From Methanocorpusculum vombati (GTDB taxonomy: Archaea; Halobacteriota; Methanomicrobia; Methanomicrobiales; Methanocorpusculaceae): a stretch of DNA of 64,000 bases. The position numbers and the translations under genes were made by a program. The DNA is taken from positions 225,184 to 289,183 of the forward strand of contig NZ_JAPTGC010000001.1 of assembly GCF_026891935.1 (NCBI RefSeq), read 5' to 3'. Every line of letters begins with the position of its first letter. The first letter of the stretch is position 1. Under the pieces are notes generated by a model. It saw nothing but the letters and a program-made list of their open reading frames with translations, was not told where the DNA came from and did no database searches. Of this stretch, positions 15,991 to 28,542 are shown piece by piece.

Positions 15991-17973
15991 ATGAGAGGTG
16001 CAGGCATGGTCTGCCTCGCGGTGCTCCTGCTGTTGTGCAGTGCGGGTGTAGCAAGTGCGGCGTGGGACGGGACAGTGAATGCCACGTGGTATGAGAAGGA
16101 AATTGCCGCGGGACATACCGGCGATCCGGATAATCCGTTCCTCATTTATGATGCGGCGAGTCTTGCCGCTCTTGCAAACGAGACGAATAATAATCAGTCA
16201 CAAAACGGTTTTTTCGAGAAACACATTCTGCTGAAAACGAATTTGGATCTGAACGGAGCTACCCATCTCTGGACACCGATCGGGAATACGACGGTGTTGT
16301 CACCCTCCAGTCAGATATTCAATGGCACGTTTGACGGGAACAATTACATCATCTCGAACATGAACGTGACTACTCCCTCCACTTCTAGCAATATCTATGT
16401 TGGTCTCTTCGGCTACGTGGAGGATGCAACGATCCGGAATGTAGGCGTGGTGAATGCGAACGTGGCCGTCTCCTCCTCCTCCGTTTCCGCCTATGTTTGT
16501 TCAGGCGGTCTGGCGGGATATGTTAAACATAGTGCTATCACGAACTGCTACGCAACCGGTGTGATCACTACCGAGTCCTCCTCCTCCTTCTATACCTATT
16601 CCGGCGGTCTGATGGGACTTGCCCACCACAGCAGTATCATCACGAACTGTTATGCAACCAGTGTGGTCACGGGCTCCTCCCACGCCGGCGGTCTGGTGGG
16701 GTGGACGGGAGATGTTGGCTACAGTACCACCATCATGAACTGCTACGCAACCGGCGCGGTAAGCGTCACTGCTCATTACGCCTATGGCGCAGGTGGTCTG
16801 GTGGGGGAGACCAGTGGTGGCAGCATCACGAACTGCTACGCAACCGGTGCAGTCACCGCAAAGTCCTTAACCTCTGCAACCTATGCCGGTGGTCTGGTGG
16901 GGCTTGCCAGCCAGATCAGCATCACGAACTCCGTCGCGCTGAACCAGTGGGTGAATGCGAGCAGCAGCGGCAATGGCCCTATCAATACCGGACGATTCAT
17001 CGGCCATAATTCTGGCGCCACGTTAAACAATCCCTATGCATGGCGGTACATGGGACTTAACATCAGCGGCACCATCGTCAGGCCGGTTCCCGCAGGCGAC
17101 AGCAATGCCACGAACGCGAGCACGGCGATGATCTGGGACAACCAAGCGTTCTATGAAGATCTCAGCTGGGACGTCACCAAAAACTGGACGATGGGTCACG
17201 ATGCAGCCTATCGACTTCCGGTTCTCACATGGCAGTCCACCGGCCCAGTCGTGGACGCCTCGTATCTCAACATCACACATGCAGTCAACGCAACAGTGAT
17301 CGGCACCGGCGGATCGATTACTCCCAGCGGAAAACAGAATTACAAAGACGGGGCATCGGTGACCTTCACCCTGAATGCGGACCCTGGTTCTACTGTTGAC
17401 ACAGTCACCGATAACGGCATCACGCAGTCCATCAGCAACAGCTATACTATATCCGACGTGGTTCAGCCGCATGAGATTATTGTAACCTTCAGGAGCAGTC
17501 CGGTCCCGCCCGTACCTCCATCAGGTGATTCCTCCGGCAATATGGACAACGCCTACCGCGTCCTCTTCGACACCTCCGGCGGCAGTCTCATCTCCCCGGT
17601 CACCGGTCTCTCCTCCGGCGACGTCATCACCGCACCTCCCGCACCGGTGAAGGACGGATACACCTTTGGCGGCTGGTACGCGGACGAGGACTGCACGAAA
17701 GCTTGGAGCTTCGCCGACGGCATTCCGGGCGACATGACGCTGTATGCCAAATGGATCGGCGGTGATACGCCTCAGGCGACCGCGAAAGCGACAACAGAAG
17801 CGACAACAGTGCCTGTCCCGACGCCGTCTCCTACCGCGTCCGTAACGACGCCGGTTTCGGCGGGCACCACCGCCGCAGGCGCACAACTGACACTCACACA
17901 GGCGCCGGCACCTTTCTTCGGGATGCTTGCGGGTCTCCTTGCTGCTGGTGTGCTGTTGCGGCGGCGGGAATAA
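15991..17973 (+). CDS. surface protein with GLUG repeats and a Listeria-Bacteroides repeat
   Basis: A 660-residue exported protein. A signal peptide spans residues 1-23 (MRGAGMVCLAVLLLL, ending SAA). Residues ~60-330 form a beta-helix-like region with at least five GLUG-type units, recognisable as YSGGLMG or AGGLVG followed by ITNCYATG(A/V). Next come a bacterial-repeat beta domain (near 430-500, GGSITPSGKQNYKDGASVTF) and a Listeria-Bacteroides (InlB B-type) repeat ending GYTFGGWYADEDCTK ... LYAKW. A Thr-rich spacer and PAPFFGMLAGLLAAGVLLRRRE end the protein, an anchor-like C-terminus shared in outline with the PEGA proteins. These modules are typical of adhesins. The ATG at 15991 was chosen for the signal peptide and the purine-rich AGAGGGGG before it. 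Confidence 0.83.
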   Translation: MRGAGMVCLAVLLLLCSAGVASAAWDGTVNATWYEKEIAAGHTGDPDNPFLIYDAASLAALANETNNNQSQNGFFEKHILLKTNLDLNGATHLWTPIGNTTVLSPSSQIFNGTFDGNNYIISNMNVTTPSTSSNIYVGLFGYVEDATIRNVGVVNANVAVSSSSVSAYVCSGGLAGYVKHSAITNCYATGVITTESSSSFYTYSGGLMGLAHHSSIITNCYATSVVTGSSHAGGLVGWTGDVGYSTTIMNCYATGAVSVTAHYAYGAGGLVGETSGGSITNCYATGAVTAKSLTSATYAGGLVGLASQISITNSVALNQWVNASSSGNGPINTGRFIGHNSGATLNNPYAWRYMGLNISGTIVRPVPAGDSNATNASTAMIWDNQAFYEDLSWDVTKNWTMGHDAAYRLPVLTWQSTGPVVDASYLNITHAVNATVIGTGGSITPSGKQNYKDGASVTFTLNADPGSTVDTVTDNGITQSISNSYTISDVVQPHEIIVTFRSSPVPPVPPSGDSSGNMDNAYRVLFDTSGGSLISPVTGLSSGDVITAPPAPVKDGYTFGGWYADEDCTKAWSFADGIPGDMTLYAKWIGGDTPQATAKATTEATTVPVPTPSPTASVTTPVSAGTTAAGAQLTLTQAPAPFFGMLAGLLAAGVLLRRRE

Positions 17974-18000
17974 TTTTTTTTATCTCATCTTTTTTCCGGA
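17974..18000 (+). terminator. T-rich terminator after the GLUG-protein gene
   Basis: Two T runs (TTTTTTTT and TTTTTT) follow the stop codon within 25 bases, the usual form of an archaeal U-tract terminator. The rest of the gap to carB (to 18211) shows no gene. Confidence 0.45.
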
Positions 18001-18211
18001 GAAGTTGTGTACTGCTGAGTGGTGAGCGGGCAGGATGAGAAAAAGGAACCGCGAACAATTCTCAAAAAAATGCATCTGCATGAAACTCCTGACATTTATC
18101 TCATAGTCACAAGTCCTTCGACTCACACAACCATTCCGTCGTGTTCATCGTTTTGCGATCTCGTACATCAGGACCATGCCCGCAAACAATCTCAAAAAAA
18201 GAAAAAAATAT

Positions 18212-21368
<3,157 letters not shown>

Positions 21369-21376
<8 letters not shown>

Positions 21377-22430
21377 CGGGGATACCTCTGTACATGATGT
21401 CGTAAATTGGTTTTTCCGCTCCATCGTGAACCGCATCGTGTTCGGGGTGGAACTGTACGCAGTAGATACCGAGATCGTTGTTAACGAATCCTTCGACGGT
21501 CTGGTCGTTTACGTTGATGCAGGAGACTTCGCATCCTTCGGGGAGGCTGTCACCGACCACGGCGTAGCCGTGGCCCTGATAGGTGACGGCAACCGAGCCG
21601 TCAGAGAATCTGACCGGCTGGCTTGCGCCGCGGTGACCGAGTCTGAGCTTTTCGACCTCGCCGCCGAGCGCTGCGGCGATGATCTCGGTTCCCATGCAGA
21701 CACCCTGTACGGGAAGAGTGCCGAGAATATTTTTGACGGTTGCAACGGCCTTCGGTGCGGCGAACGGATACCCGGGGCCGTTGGTGAGGAAGAGTGCCTG
21801 CGGATTGTCGGCGAGGATGACGTCAGCCGGTGTTCCGTAGGGATAGATATAGAGGTCTGCGCCGCGGTTGTGCAGGCTCTGCAGAATGGACTTTCTGCAT
21901 CCGAGATCGAGCACGGCGATCTTTTTGCCGGTGCCCGGGATATGATAGGCTTCCTTGCAGGTGACATCCGGAATGAGTTCACGGGTCTCCTGCACGGGGG
22001 CGTTCTGGGCGAGGCGGACTGCTTCGTGTCCGTCGTCGGAGCCGGTGAGGAGAGCGGCACGCATGACGCCCTGCTCTCTGAGCTTGATGGCGAGCATACG
22101 GGTGTCGACTCCTTCGATTCCCATAAGTCCGTTTTCTTCGAAGTACTGACCAAGTGTTGGTTCGTGCTTCGGGAACTCGCAGAGTTCACGGACGATGGCA
22201 CCGGCTGCGTGGACCTTGCTGCTCTGGAGCTGATCAGGGTTTGCACCATAGTTTCCCACAAGCGGGTAGCCGAACATTAAGAGTTGTCCGGCTGTGCTCG
22301 GGTCGCTGAGGGCTTCCATGTATCCGTTGGATACGAGGGTTACTACCAGTTCGCCGGCTGCTGTGCCTTCGACGCCGAAGCCGCTGCCGGTGATGATAGT
22401 TCCGTCTTCAAGTCCTAAGACCGCCTTCAT
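21369..22430 (-). CDS. carA: carbamoyl-phosphate synthase, small (glutaminase) subunit
   Basis: This 353-residue subunit hydrolyses glutamine and channels ammonia to CarB. The N-terminal CPSase domain is complete (MKAVLGLEDGTIITGSGFG, GVDTRMLAIKLREQG). The C-terminal class I amidotransferase domain shows FLTNGPGYP for the oxyanion region, the nucleophile elbow GVCMGTE, and FHPEH holding the catalytic His and Glu. The elbow normally reads GICLGHQ; here the two residues after the Gly are Thr-Glu instead of His-Gln, while the catalytic Cys, His and Glu remain. TATA-like boxes (CATATAAG, CTTATAAC on the minus strand) lie 15-45 bases upstream. The gene heads the carAB operon. Confidence 0.94.
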
Positions 22431-23101
22431 GTTTTGTACCGTCTTATATGTCGGTTATGTGAGGTTATAAGGCTAATCTCTGATGTCTCTATGTGTAATT
22501 GGAAAAAATATAGCGAATTTCTATTATCTATTGTCTTTCATGAAATTATCAATATGCAATCCTTAAAATCTATATTTTCCCGGGCTGGAGATAATTTCCG
22601 GTATCTTCCCAAATTTTTTGTTTTCTGCGTTATTTTTTATACTGGCCGTTTTCATGCTTTTTATCTCTATTTTACGGAATATTTGTGGCCTTTTGTTTGT
22701 CTGGTCTGTAATTTTTTGTATTTTTCCAAAATTCTCATAGTATTCGCTTTAATCTGAATTTCACTTCTTTTTCCGGGTTATTATGAGGAGTGTTCGGGTG
22801 TTCCGGATGATTTTTTTGGGGGAAAGCACCTGCTTTTCTCTCTGTTTTGGAGGAGTGCAGGGTGATGGGGAAATAATTCTGCACTGGTGTTTTAGTAGTA
22901 TATAAATTTTATAGTCAAACTCTCATATGTAACGGCGTGAACTTTTCGAAGTCCTGTGGAAAACGGTTTGATTCCTGATTATTTCTTTTTGCTTTTGTTT
23001 TTGTGATTGTACTGGTACGGAGCGGATCGGTTCATTTGTCCGGTTGAATCTTTCAAAAATTTTCAGTAACGATATGTTGGTACTGCAAAAAAGGGTGGGG
23101 A
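22431..23101. other. AT-rich intergenic region between carA and the cardiolipin synthase gene
   Basis: About 670 bases, distinctly AT-rich, with long T runs and no frame with coding character on either strand. The end next to carA carries that operon's TATA elements. It includes a TATA-like GTATATAAATT near 22898-22908 without an obvious gene behind it. Confidence 0.55.
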
Positions 23102-24592
23102 TTACAGCAGCGGCGAGACCAGCCGGCAGATACCTTCCTTGAACTTGATCCATTTCGGACGGTTGTTGTACATCCCAACCGTCACCTGTGTGCACTTCTC
23201 CTCCATCTCCCGGAGCATAATTTCATCCATTTTCCGGCCGAACGCCTCATCGTACACGAATGCATCCGTTTCAAAGTTCAGTTTGAAACTGCGGATGTCC
23301 CAGTTTGCCGTACCGATCGCAGACGCTACGCCGTCGATGATCGCCGTCTTGCTGTGAATGAACCCGTTATCGTAGGTGTAGCCTTTAGCTCCTGCCCGGA
23401 TCAGATCTCCGAGATACGAGTAGCTTGCCCAGTACACGAACGGATGATCCGGTTTGCAGGGGATGACGATCCGCACATCAATACCGGACCGAACCGCCAT
23501 CAGAAGAGAGGTGAAGATCGTCTCATCCGGAATGAAATACGGCGAGTGGATGTAGATGGATTTGCGGGCGTGCCCGATCAGGCTGACGAATCCTGCATAG
23601 ATTGCCCGGCCGGAAGAGTCCGGGCCGGATGAGGCAATCTGCACGCCCGAAGTACCGTACGGGAGATTGAGTGCTTCCATCGGGTAATACGGGCAGTTTT
23701 TGCTGACCGTTACGGGCGCGTCCGGAACCGCATAGTTCCAGTCCATGATGAACCGCGTCTGCAGACCGGCAACCGCTCCGCCGTGAAGCCGCAGATGTGT
23801 GTCGCGCCAGTAGCCGAACGGGCCTTTGCCAAGATATTCGTCACCGATGTTGAACCCGCCGATGAATCCGGTTTTTCCGTCCACGACGAGAATTTTCCGG
23901 TGATTGCGGAAGTTGATGCGGGTGTTGAGGAACGGAATTTTGAGCGGGAAAAAGATCGCAACCTGCCCGCCTGCTGCCCGGAGGTTTGCAAAGAACTCAT
24001 GTTTTACCTTCTGCACCCCGACCGCATCAAAGAGCACCCGCACCTCAACACCTGCTGCTGCACGCTCGGCAAGGAGATCAATGATCTCGCGGCCGAGTTC
24101 GTCACCCCGCAGAATATAGTATTCCATGTGGATGTGATGCTCGGCGGATTTGATCGCTTCCTTGAATGCCGCGAACTTGTCCTCACCGTGGACATAGACA
24201 TCAACTGCATTGTTGTCCGAGTAGGCGGCGTTGTCCTGATTGAGAAGAAGCGCCATGGTGCTGTCGAACCGTTCGATCCCCGGCGGCAGGTTCATGTCCT
24301 TTTCGAGAATTTTCCGGTACTGATCCTGTGCAACCCCGGCGATGCCTTCATCCGCGGTGGTCTTTTTGCTGAAGATATGTTCGCCGTACAGGTGTCTGCC
24401 GAAGAACAGATACACGACGAAGCCGACAATCGGCAGGAAGAGAATCAGGAGCAGCCACCCGGCCACTACCTGCGGGTTTCTTCGTTCGAGGAAGAGCAGG
24501 GTTATACAGGCGCCGATATCCACGAGGAGAATGATGAGAATGAAAAACCATGCAACTCCCTCGGCGATCAGGTTCAGCAGAAGATCAAACAT
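23102..24592 (-). CDS. cls: cardiolipin synthase-type phospholipase D family enzyme
   Basis: A 496-residue membrane enzyme of the bacterial Cls type, which joins phospholipid head groups to give cardiolipin-like lipids; in archaea it is thought to make archaeal cardiolipins. Two N-terminal membrane helices (residues ~5-35 and ~40-65) precede the two phospholipase D catalytic motifs: NHRKILVVDGKTGFIGG and IHSKTAIIDG, both of the HxK(x4)D form. The YFFNIGDEYLG-like GGFNIGDEYLGKGPFGYWRDTH stretch between them is typical of Cls. The start ATG is preceded by a perfect palindrome and a TATA-like sequence, so regulated transcription is likely. The gene is divergent from a 66-residue membrane protein. 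Confidence 0.9.
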   Translation of the reverse strand: MFDLLLNLIAEGVAWFFILIILLVDIGACITLLFLERRNPQVVAGWLLLILFLPIVGFVVYLFFGRHLYGEHIFSKKTTADEGIAGVAQDQYRKILEKDMNLPPGIERFDSTMALLLNQDNAAYSDNNAVDVYVHGEDKFAAFKEAIKSAEHHIHMEYYILRGDELGREIIDLLAERAAAGVEVRVLFDAVGVQKVKHEFFANLRAAGGQVAIFFPLKIPFLNTRINFRNHRKILVVDGKTGFIGGFNIGDEYLGKGPFGYWRDTHLRLHGGAVAGLQTRFIMDWNYAVPDAPVTVSKNCPYYPMEALNLPYGTSGVQIASSGPDSSGRAIYAGFVSLIGHARKSIYIHSPYFIPDETIFTSLLMAVRSGIDVRIVIPCKPDHPFVYWASYSYLGDLIRAGAKGYTYDNGFIHSKTAIIDGVASAIGTANWDIRSFKLNFETDAFVYDEAFGRKMDEIMLREMEEKCTQVTVGMYNNRPKWIKFKEGICRLVSPLL

Positions 24593-24598
24593 ACGTTA

Positions 24599-24619
24599 CT
24601 CCCTATTGCATGTAGGGAG
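24599..24619. promoter_or_regulatory. palindrome CTCCCTA-N7-TAGGGAG before cls
   Basis: A perfect 7-base inverted repeat lies 6 bases upstream of the cls start codon and next to the TATA-like GATATATTTT at 24620-24629. The placement fits an operator covering the transcription start of cls. Confidence 0.4.
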
Positions 24620-24630
24620 AGATATATTTT

Positions 24631-24646
24631 CCATGCGCACGCATGG
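24631..24646. promoter_or_regulatory. palindrome CCATGCG-CA-CGCATGG before the small membrane-protein gene
   Basis: A perfect 7-base inverted repeat with a 2-base centre lies between the shared TATA-like sequence (24620-24629) and the ATG at 24653. It mirrors the palindrome on the cls side. Confidence 0.4.
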
Positions 24647-24652
24647 ATAGTA

Positions 24653-24853
24653 ATGGCGTTATCCTACAAAGAGTTCTGTCGTTTCTGGGGCAAGGGGTTC
24701 TTACTTGCCGCAATTATTGCTGCAATTGCCGGTCTTCTGACGGGAGACGGTGAGTGGGTGGGTATGCTGTATCTTGGTGCGGCAGTTCTGCTGGTGCTTG
24801 CGGTGGTGTTTCTGATGATGGGGCGGATGATTCGGGAGGCAGAACCGCAGTAA
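24653..24853 (+). CDS. 66-residue membrane protein
   Basis: A short frame of 66 residues with two hydrophobic helices: residues ~16-32 (GFLLAAIIAAIAGLLTG) and ~37-58 (GMLYLGAAVLLVLAVVFLMMG), and a charged C-terminus. There is no family I can name. The start lies about 28 bases after a TATA-like GATATATTTT, fitting a leaderless transcript, and a palindrome sits between. It is divergent from cardiolipin synthase and may share its control region, so a membrane-related job is plausible but unproven. Confidence 0.65.
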   Translation: MALSYKEFCRFWGKGFLLAAIIAAIAGLLTGDGEWVGMLYLGAAVLLVLAVVFLMMGRMIREAEPQ

Positions 24854-25084
24854 CCGATGTTATCTTGTTTTGTCTGCGTGGTGTGACGAACGTATTTCGT
24901 TGGTGTTGTTGGGAAACTGTTGGCGGGTTAGTGGTGATATTCTGTGTGTTCCGTGGTTCCCGCAAGCAAAACCAAAGAGAAAGACTCTCCCATACATTTT
25001 TTCAGAAAAATCCCTCTGAACATGTTCGCATCACCGGAACCGATCAGGTTCATATGCGAGCAGCACCCAAATCTTAGAACAGCT

Positions 25085-26056
25085 ATGCCCCGGACGATTA
25101 CGTTTTCCCGGAATGTGTTTCTCCCGCTGACGAATGTGTGTGCGAACGCCTGCGGCTACTGTTCCTTCAAGGCGCCCGTTGCCGACGGCTGCGTGATGCC
25201 CGCATCAGAGGTACTGGCAACGCTTCGCCGCGGTGCCGCGTTCGGATGCACCGAAGCACTGTTCACGTTCGGGGAGCGGCCGGAGAACGAACCGGGATTC
25301 CGGAGATATATTGAGGCCGCGGGGTATCCGGATATTCTTTCTTACTGCGAAGCGATGAGCCGGGCGGCGATTGATCTCGGGATGCTGCCGCATACAAACG
25401 CCGGTATTTTAACATATGAAGAACTCGAACGGCTCCGGCACGTGAACGCGAGTATGGGACTGATGCTGGAGACGACCGCCGAAATTCCGGCACACCGCCA
25501 CAGTCCGGGAAAAGATCCCGGCGTCCGCCTTGAGATGATGGCCGATGCCGGAAAACTGAAGATTCCGTTTACGACCGGGCTTCTGCTCGGCATCGGGGAG
25601 ACGGCGGCTGATCGTGAGGAGTCGCTTGCAGCTATCCGGGACCTGCACAAACGCTACGGCCACATTCAGGAGGTGATCATCCAGAACTTCTGTCCGAAGG
25701 AAGGAACAGAGATGGCGGGTGTTCCGGGTGCATCGCAGGAGGTTATCCGCGAGACGCTCCGGCTTGCTGCCGGTATTCTGCCAAAAGATGTTTCCATTCA
25801 GATTCCTCCGAACCTTGCGGATGCCGGCGGGCTTCTTTCCCTCGGGGTAACCGATCTCGGCGGGGTTTCCCCAGTGACGATTGATTACATCAATCCGGAA
25901 CATCCCTGGCCGGCACTGGATGTTCTTGCAGAGATCGCCGCCGGATACGATCTGCGGGAGCGGCTGTGCATCTATCCGCAGTACTGCAACCCGGAGTGGG
26001 TTTCCCCGGAGCTTCTGCCGCTGGCGGAACGCCTGGCGAAACGGACCTATGGATAG
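25085..26056 (+). CDS. cofG: 7,8-didemethyl-8-hydroxy-5-deazariboflavin synthase, CofG subunit
   Basis: A 323-residue radical SAM enzyme that, with CofH, joins the ribityl-pyrimidine and tyrosine-derived parts into Fo, the chromophore of coenzyme F420. The cluster motif CANACGYC (Cys19, 23, 26; Cx3Cx2C) sits in a typical start, ITFSRNVFLPLTNVC. FGERPE, HTNAGILTYEEL, MLETTAE and QNFCPKEGTEM are recognisable CofG signatures. Two upstream in-frame ATGs exist (24944 and 25022), but family similarity begins at the ATG at 25085. F420 is central to hydrogenotrophic methanogenesis, which supports the organism call. CofH is not next to it. Confidence 0.93.
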   Translation: MPRTITFSRNVFLPLTNVCANACGYCSFKAPVADGCVMPASEVLATLRRGAAFGCTEALFTFGERPENEPGFRRYIEAAGYPDILSYCEAMSRAAIDLGMLPHTNAGILTYEELERLRHVNASMGLMLETTAEIPAHRHSPGKDPGVRLEMMADAGKLKIPFTTGLLLGIGETAADREESLAAIRDLHKRYGHIQEVIIQNFCPKEGTEMAGVPGASQEVIRETLRLAAGILPKDVSIQIPPNLADAGGLLSLGVTDLGGVSPVTIDYINPEHPWPALDVLAEIAAGYDLRERLCIYPQYCNPEWVSPELLPLAERLAKRTYG

Positions 26057-26105
26057 TGTGTCATGCTAACACTTATCATGAAATCCGTTCAATAGATATG
26101 GCACA

Positions 26106-26819
26106 ATGAAGCAGGGAGATCTTCTCTATCTGGGTAAGGCAAAGTCTGTCTATCGGACCGACAAACCGGATGAACTTCTGGTGGTGTTCCGGGACGACAT
26201 TACTGCATTTGACGGGCAAAAGAAGAATGTCCTTGCAGGAAAAGGCGGGTACAATGCAAAGGTTACGGCATACTTCTATCCGCTTCTTGAAGCGGCCGGT
26301 ATCCCGACGCATTTTCTTGCGGCTGTGACGCCCACCGCGCATCTGGTTCGCCGGCTTTCCATGATTCCGCTGGAGATTATCGTCCGGAATCGTGCAGCAG
26401 GATCTCTGGTGCGAAATTATGGTTTTGCGGAAGGCGAGCCTCTGTCCCCCCCGCTGATTGTGATGGATCTGAAAGATGACTCGCGTCACGATCCAATGAT
26501 CAATGATGAGATCATTCTGGCACGCGGAATTGCAGCCGCTGAGGAGCTTGCGGAGATCAAGCGGCTGGCACTTGCAATCAATGCAGTTCTCCGGGAGAAT
26601 CTTGCAGCAAAGGATCTGGACTTAATCGATATGAAGTTCGAGTTCGGCAGAGATGCGGCAGGCATGATCCGGCTGGGCGATGAAATAAGTATGGACTCAC
26701 TGCGGTTGTGGGATCACGGTGCGGTCGGTGCGTCGCTGGATAAGGATGTGTACCGCAAGGAACTGGGCGACGTCATGGAAACCTACGCGATGGTTGCACA
26801 GCGCATCTGCGGTGCGTAA
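26106..26819 (+). CDS. purC: phosphoribosylaminoimidazole-succinocarboxamide synthase
   Basis: A 237-residue purine pathway enzyme (SAICAR synthetase) that adds aspartate to CAIR using ATP. The N-terminal GDLLYLGKAKSVYRTD binds ATP, DDITAFDGQKKN and EIIVRNRAAGSLVRNYG are strong family motifs, and DLIDMKFEFG with GDEISMDSLRLWD near the C-terminus completes the signature. The length is normal for prokaryotic PurC. A Shine-Dalgarno match is weak. The gene is 49 bases after cofG, same strand, so co-transcription cannot be excluded. The long pyrimidine-rich gap that follows includes TTTTTTTT. Confidence 0.95.
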   Translation: MKQGDLLYLGKAKSVYRTDKPDELLVVFRDDITAFDGQKKNVLAGKGGYNAKVTAYFYPLLEAAGIPTHFLAAVTPTAHLVRRLSMIPLEIIVRNRAAGSLVRNYGFAEGEPLSPPLIVMDLKDDSRHDPMINDEIILARGIAAAEELAEIKRLALAINAVLRENLAAKDLDLIDMKFEFGRDAAGMIRLGDEISMDSLRLWDHGAVGASLDKDVYRKELGDVMETYAMVAQRICGA

Positions 26820-26948
26820 ACATTTTTTATTCCGGGAAAAAGTTGCTCCCGTTTTTTTTTCAAAATACTGTCAGGATTATTTTCTGTTTCTTTCAGAAAA
26901 ATTATCCGGCCTGCTCATTATCCCGATTTCATCTGTCGATCCCGTATC

Positions 26949-26958
26949 ATTATATTTG
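26949..26958 (+). promoter_or_regulatory. TATA box of trkH
   Basis: ATTATATTTG is centred about 29 bases before the ATG at 26983, consistent with a leaderless trkH mRNA (inference from spacing). Confidence 0.45.
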
Positions 26959-26982
26959 AGCAGGTCGATCATCATATATCAA

Positions 26983-28470
26983 ATGGGCATCTTCCGTGAA
27001 CTTGCAAGTGTCGGGCACGACGTTGGCGCTGTTTTCCTCCTGATAGGCCTTGCAACTTTTCTGCCGCTCGGAGTCGGGGCATATTATCAGGAGTGGGATG
27101 CATTCTTCGTGATGGGACAGGCAACGCTTCTGTTTCTTCTTCTTGGTGCCGTCCTCCGTTTGCTGCCGAAGGGCAGCAAACCTGCACGCAACAGTCTGTC
27201 CATTGCAGCGACCGCCCTTATCTGGGTTTTTGTCAGTTTTCTCGGGTGTCTGCCTTTCCTCTTTACCGGCATGGGGGTGCTGGATGCAGCGTTTGAGTCC
27301 ATGTCGGCATGGACGGGGACGGGTTTTACCCTTGCGGCAAATATTGAGGAATGGCCCAAAACACTGCTGTTCTGGCGGTCTTTTATGCAGTGGATCGGCG
27401 GTCTCGGCATTATCGCGTTTACGCTTACGGTTGCCAGCCGGTCCGGTCTAGTTGCCCGCGGTCTCTATCGTTCGGAGGCGCGGTCGGAAGCGTTTATGCC
27501 GAGTGTGATCGCGACTGCATTTCAGATGTGGAAGATCTATGTGGTGCTGACAGTCATCTCTCTTCTTGCTATCATGGCTGCCGGTCTGGATCTCTGGGAC
27601 GCGGTAAACGTTGCCTTCTGTGCCATTTCCACGGGAGGTATGTCGATTTATGCCGACGGCATTTCCCATTTCCAGAACTTCGGGCTGGAGATGGTGGTAA
27701 TTCCGATTATGCTTGCGGGTGCGCTGCCGTTCCGTCTGTATTATCTCGTCTATACAAACCGCTCGTTCAAGGAGGTCCTCTCCGACCGGGTTCTTCATCT
27801 GCTTGTTGCGGTTTTCTTCCTCGTTGCCGCGGTACTTACCTGTGATCTCGTGCTGTTTAGTGACTACACCCTGATTGATGCGGTGCGGGAGGGATTCTTT
27901 ATGGCAGGGACGGCGATCAGTTCAACCGGGTTCCAGAACACAACGATGGCAGGATGGAGTGCGGCCATGATTCTGTTCCTTGCGGTGTTCACTCTCATTG
28001 AGGGAGGGTCAGGCAGTACGTCCGGAGGTATCAAGCTTGACCGCGTTCAGGTGATGTTTGAGGCGATGGTCTGGTGGTTTAGAAAGACGATTGTCAGTCC
28101 GCGTGCCTACATTCCGATGCGCCATGACGGAAAACCCGTTGCGGGGAAGGATGCCGATATGCTGATTGCAAAGTCTCTGCTGCTGATCATTCTGTATATT
28201 CTGCTGGTTGTTGCAACTCTGGTTATTCTTCTGCACGATCCCTACTTCTCCAAAGATGTCATCGGGACGATGTATGATGTGTTCAGCTGTATGGGCAACA
28301 ACGGCAGTACGGCAGGTATGGTCGGGCCGGATATGCCGGATTATTCCAAAGTGGTGATGTATATTGCGATGTGGATCGGCAGACTGGAGATCATTCCGGT
28401 TCTTATTCTGGTCTGGGGGCTGTTCCGCAGATTTGAGTTGCATCTGGGAAGCGGGCCGTCGCGGAAGTGA
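26983..28470 (+). CDS. trkH: TrkH/KtrB-type potassium uptake channel subunit
   Basis: A 495-residue membrane protein that conducts K+ inward, normally gated by a cytoplasmic TrkA/KtrA NAD-binding subunit. The four pore-loop filters of the superfamily of K+ transporters are visible as SAWTGTGF, CAISTGGM, AISSTGFQN and GNNGSTAGM; each centres on a Gly that coordinates K+. About ten membrane helices surround them. LIEGGSGSTSGGIKLDRV before the last helices is another TrkH signature. A longer frame upstream to 26719 is not coding because it runs inside purC. No trkA gene is adjacent, so the partner must be elsewhere. Confidence 0.92.
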   Translation: MGIFRELASVGHDVGAVFLLIGLATFLPLGVGAYYQEWDAFFVMGQATLLFLLLGAVLRLLPKGSKPARNSLSIAATALIWVFVSFLGCLPFLFTGMGVLDAAFESMSAWTGTGFTLAANIEEWPKTLLFWRSFMQWIGGLGIIAFTLTVASRSGLVARGLYRSEARSEAFMPSVIATAFQMWKIYVVLTVISLLAIMAAGLDLWDAVNVAFCAISTGGMSIYADGISHFQNFGLEMVVIPIMLAGALPFRLYYLVYTNRSFKEVLSDRVLHLLVAVFFLVAAVLTCDLVLFSDYTLIDAVREGFFMAGTAISSTGFQNTTMAGWSAAMILFLAVFTLIEGGSGSTSGGIKLDRVQVMFEAMVWWFRKTIVSPRAYIPMRHDGKPVAGKDADMLIAKSLLLIILYILLVVATLVILLHDPYFSKDVIGTMYDVFSCMGNNGSTAGMVGPDMPDYSKVVMYIAMWIGRLEIIPVLILVWGLFRRFELHLGSGPSRK

Positions 28471-28506
28471 CGGGTACGTTTTGGGAAAGGCAGATTGCCA
28501 CAAGTC

Positions 28507-28516
28507 AAAATATATG
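28507..28516 (+). promoter_or_regulatory. TATA box of the nitrogenase-like operon
   Basis: AAAATATATG lies about 30 bases before the ATG at 28543. The expected transcription start is near 28538, giving almost no leader. No clear inverted repeat of the NrpR type was seen here. Confidence 0.45.
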
Positions 28517-28542
28517 TGGCATGCGGGTCAAATAGGTAGTGA

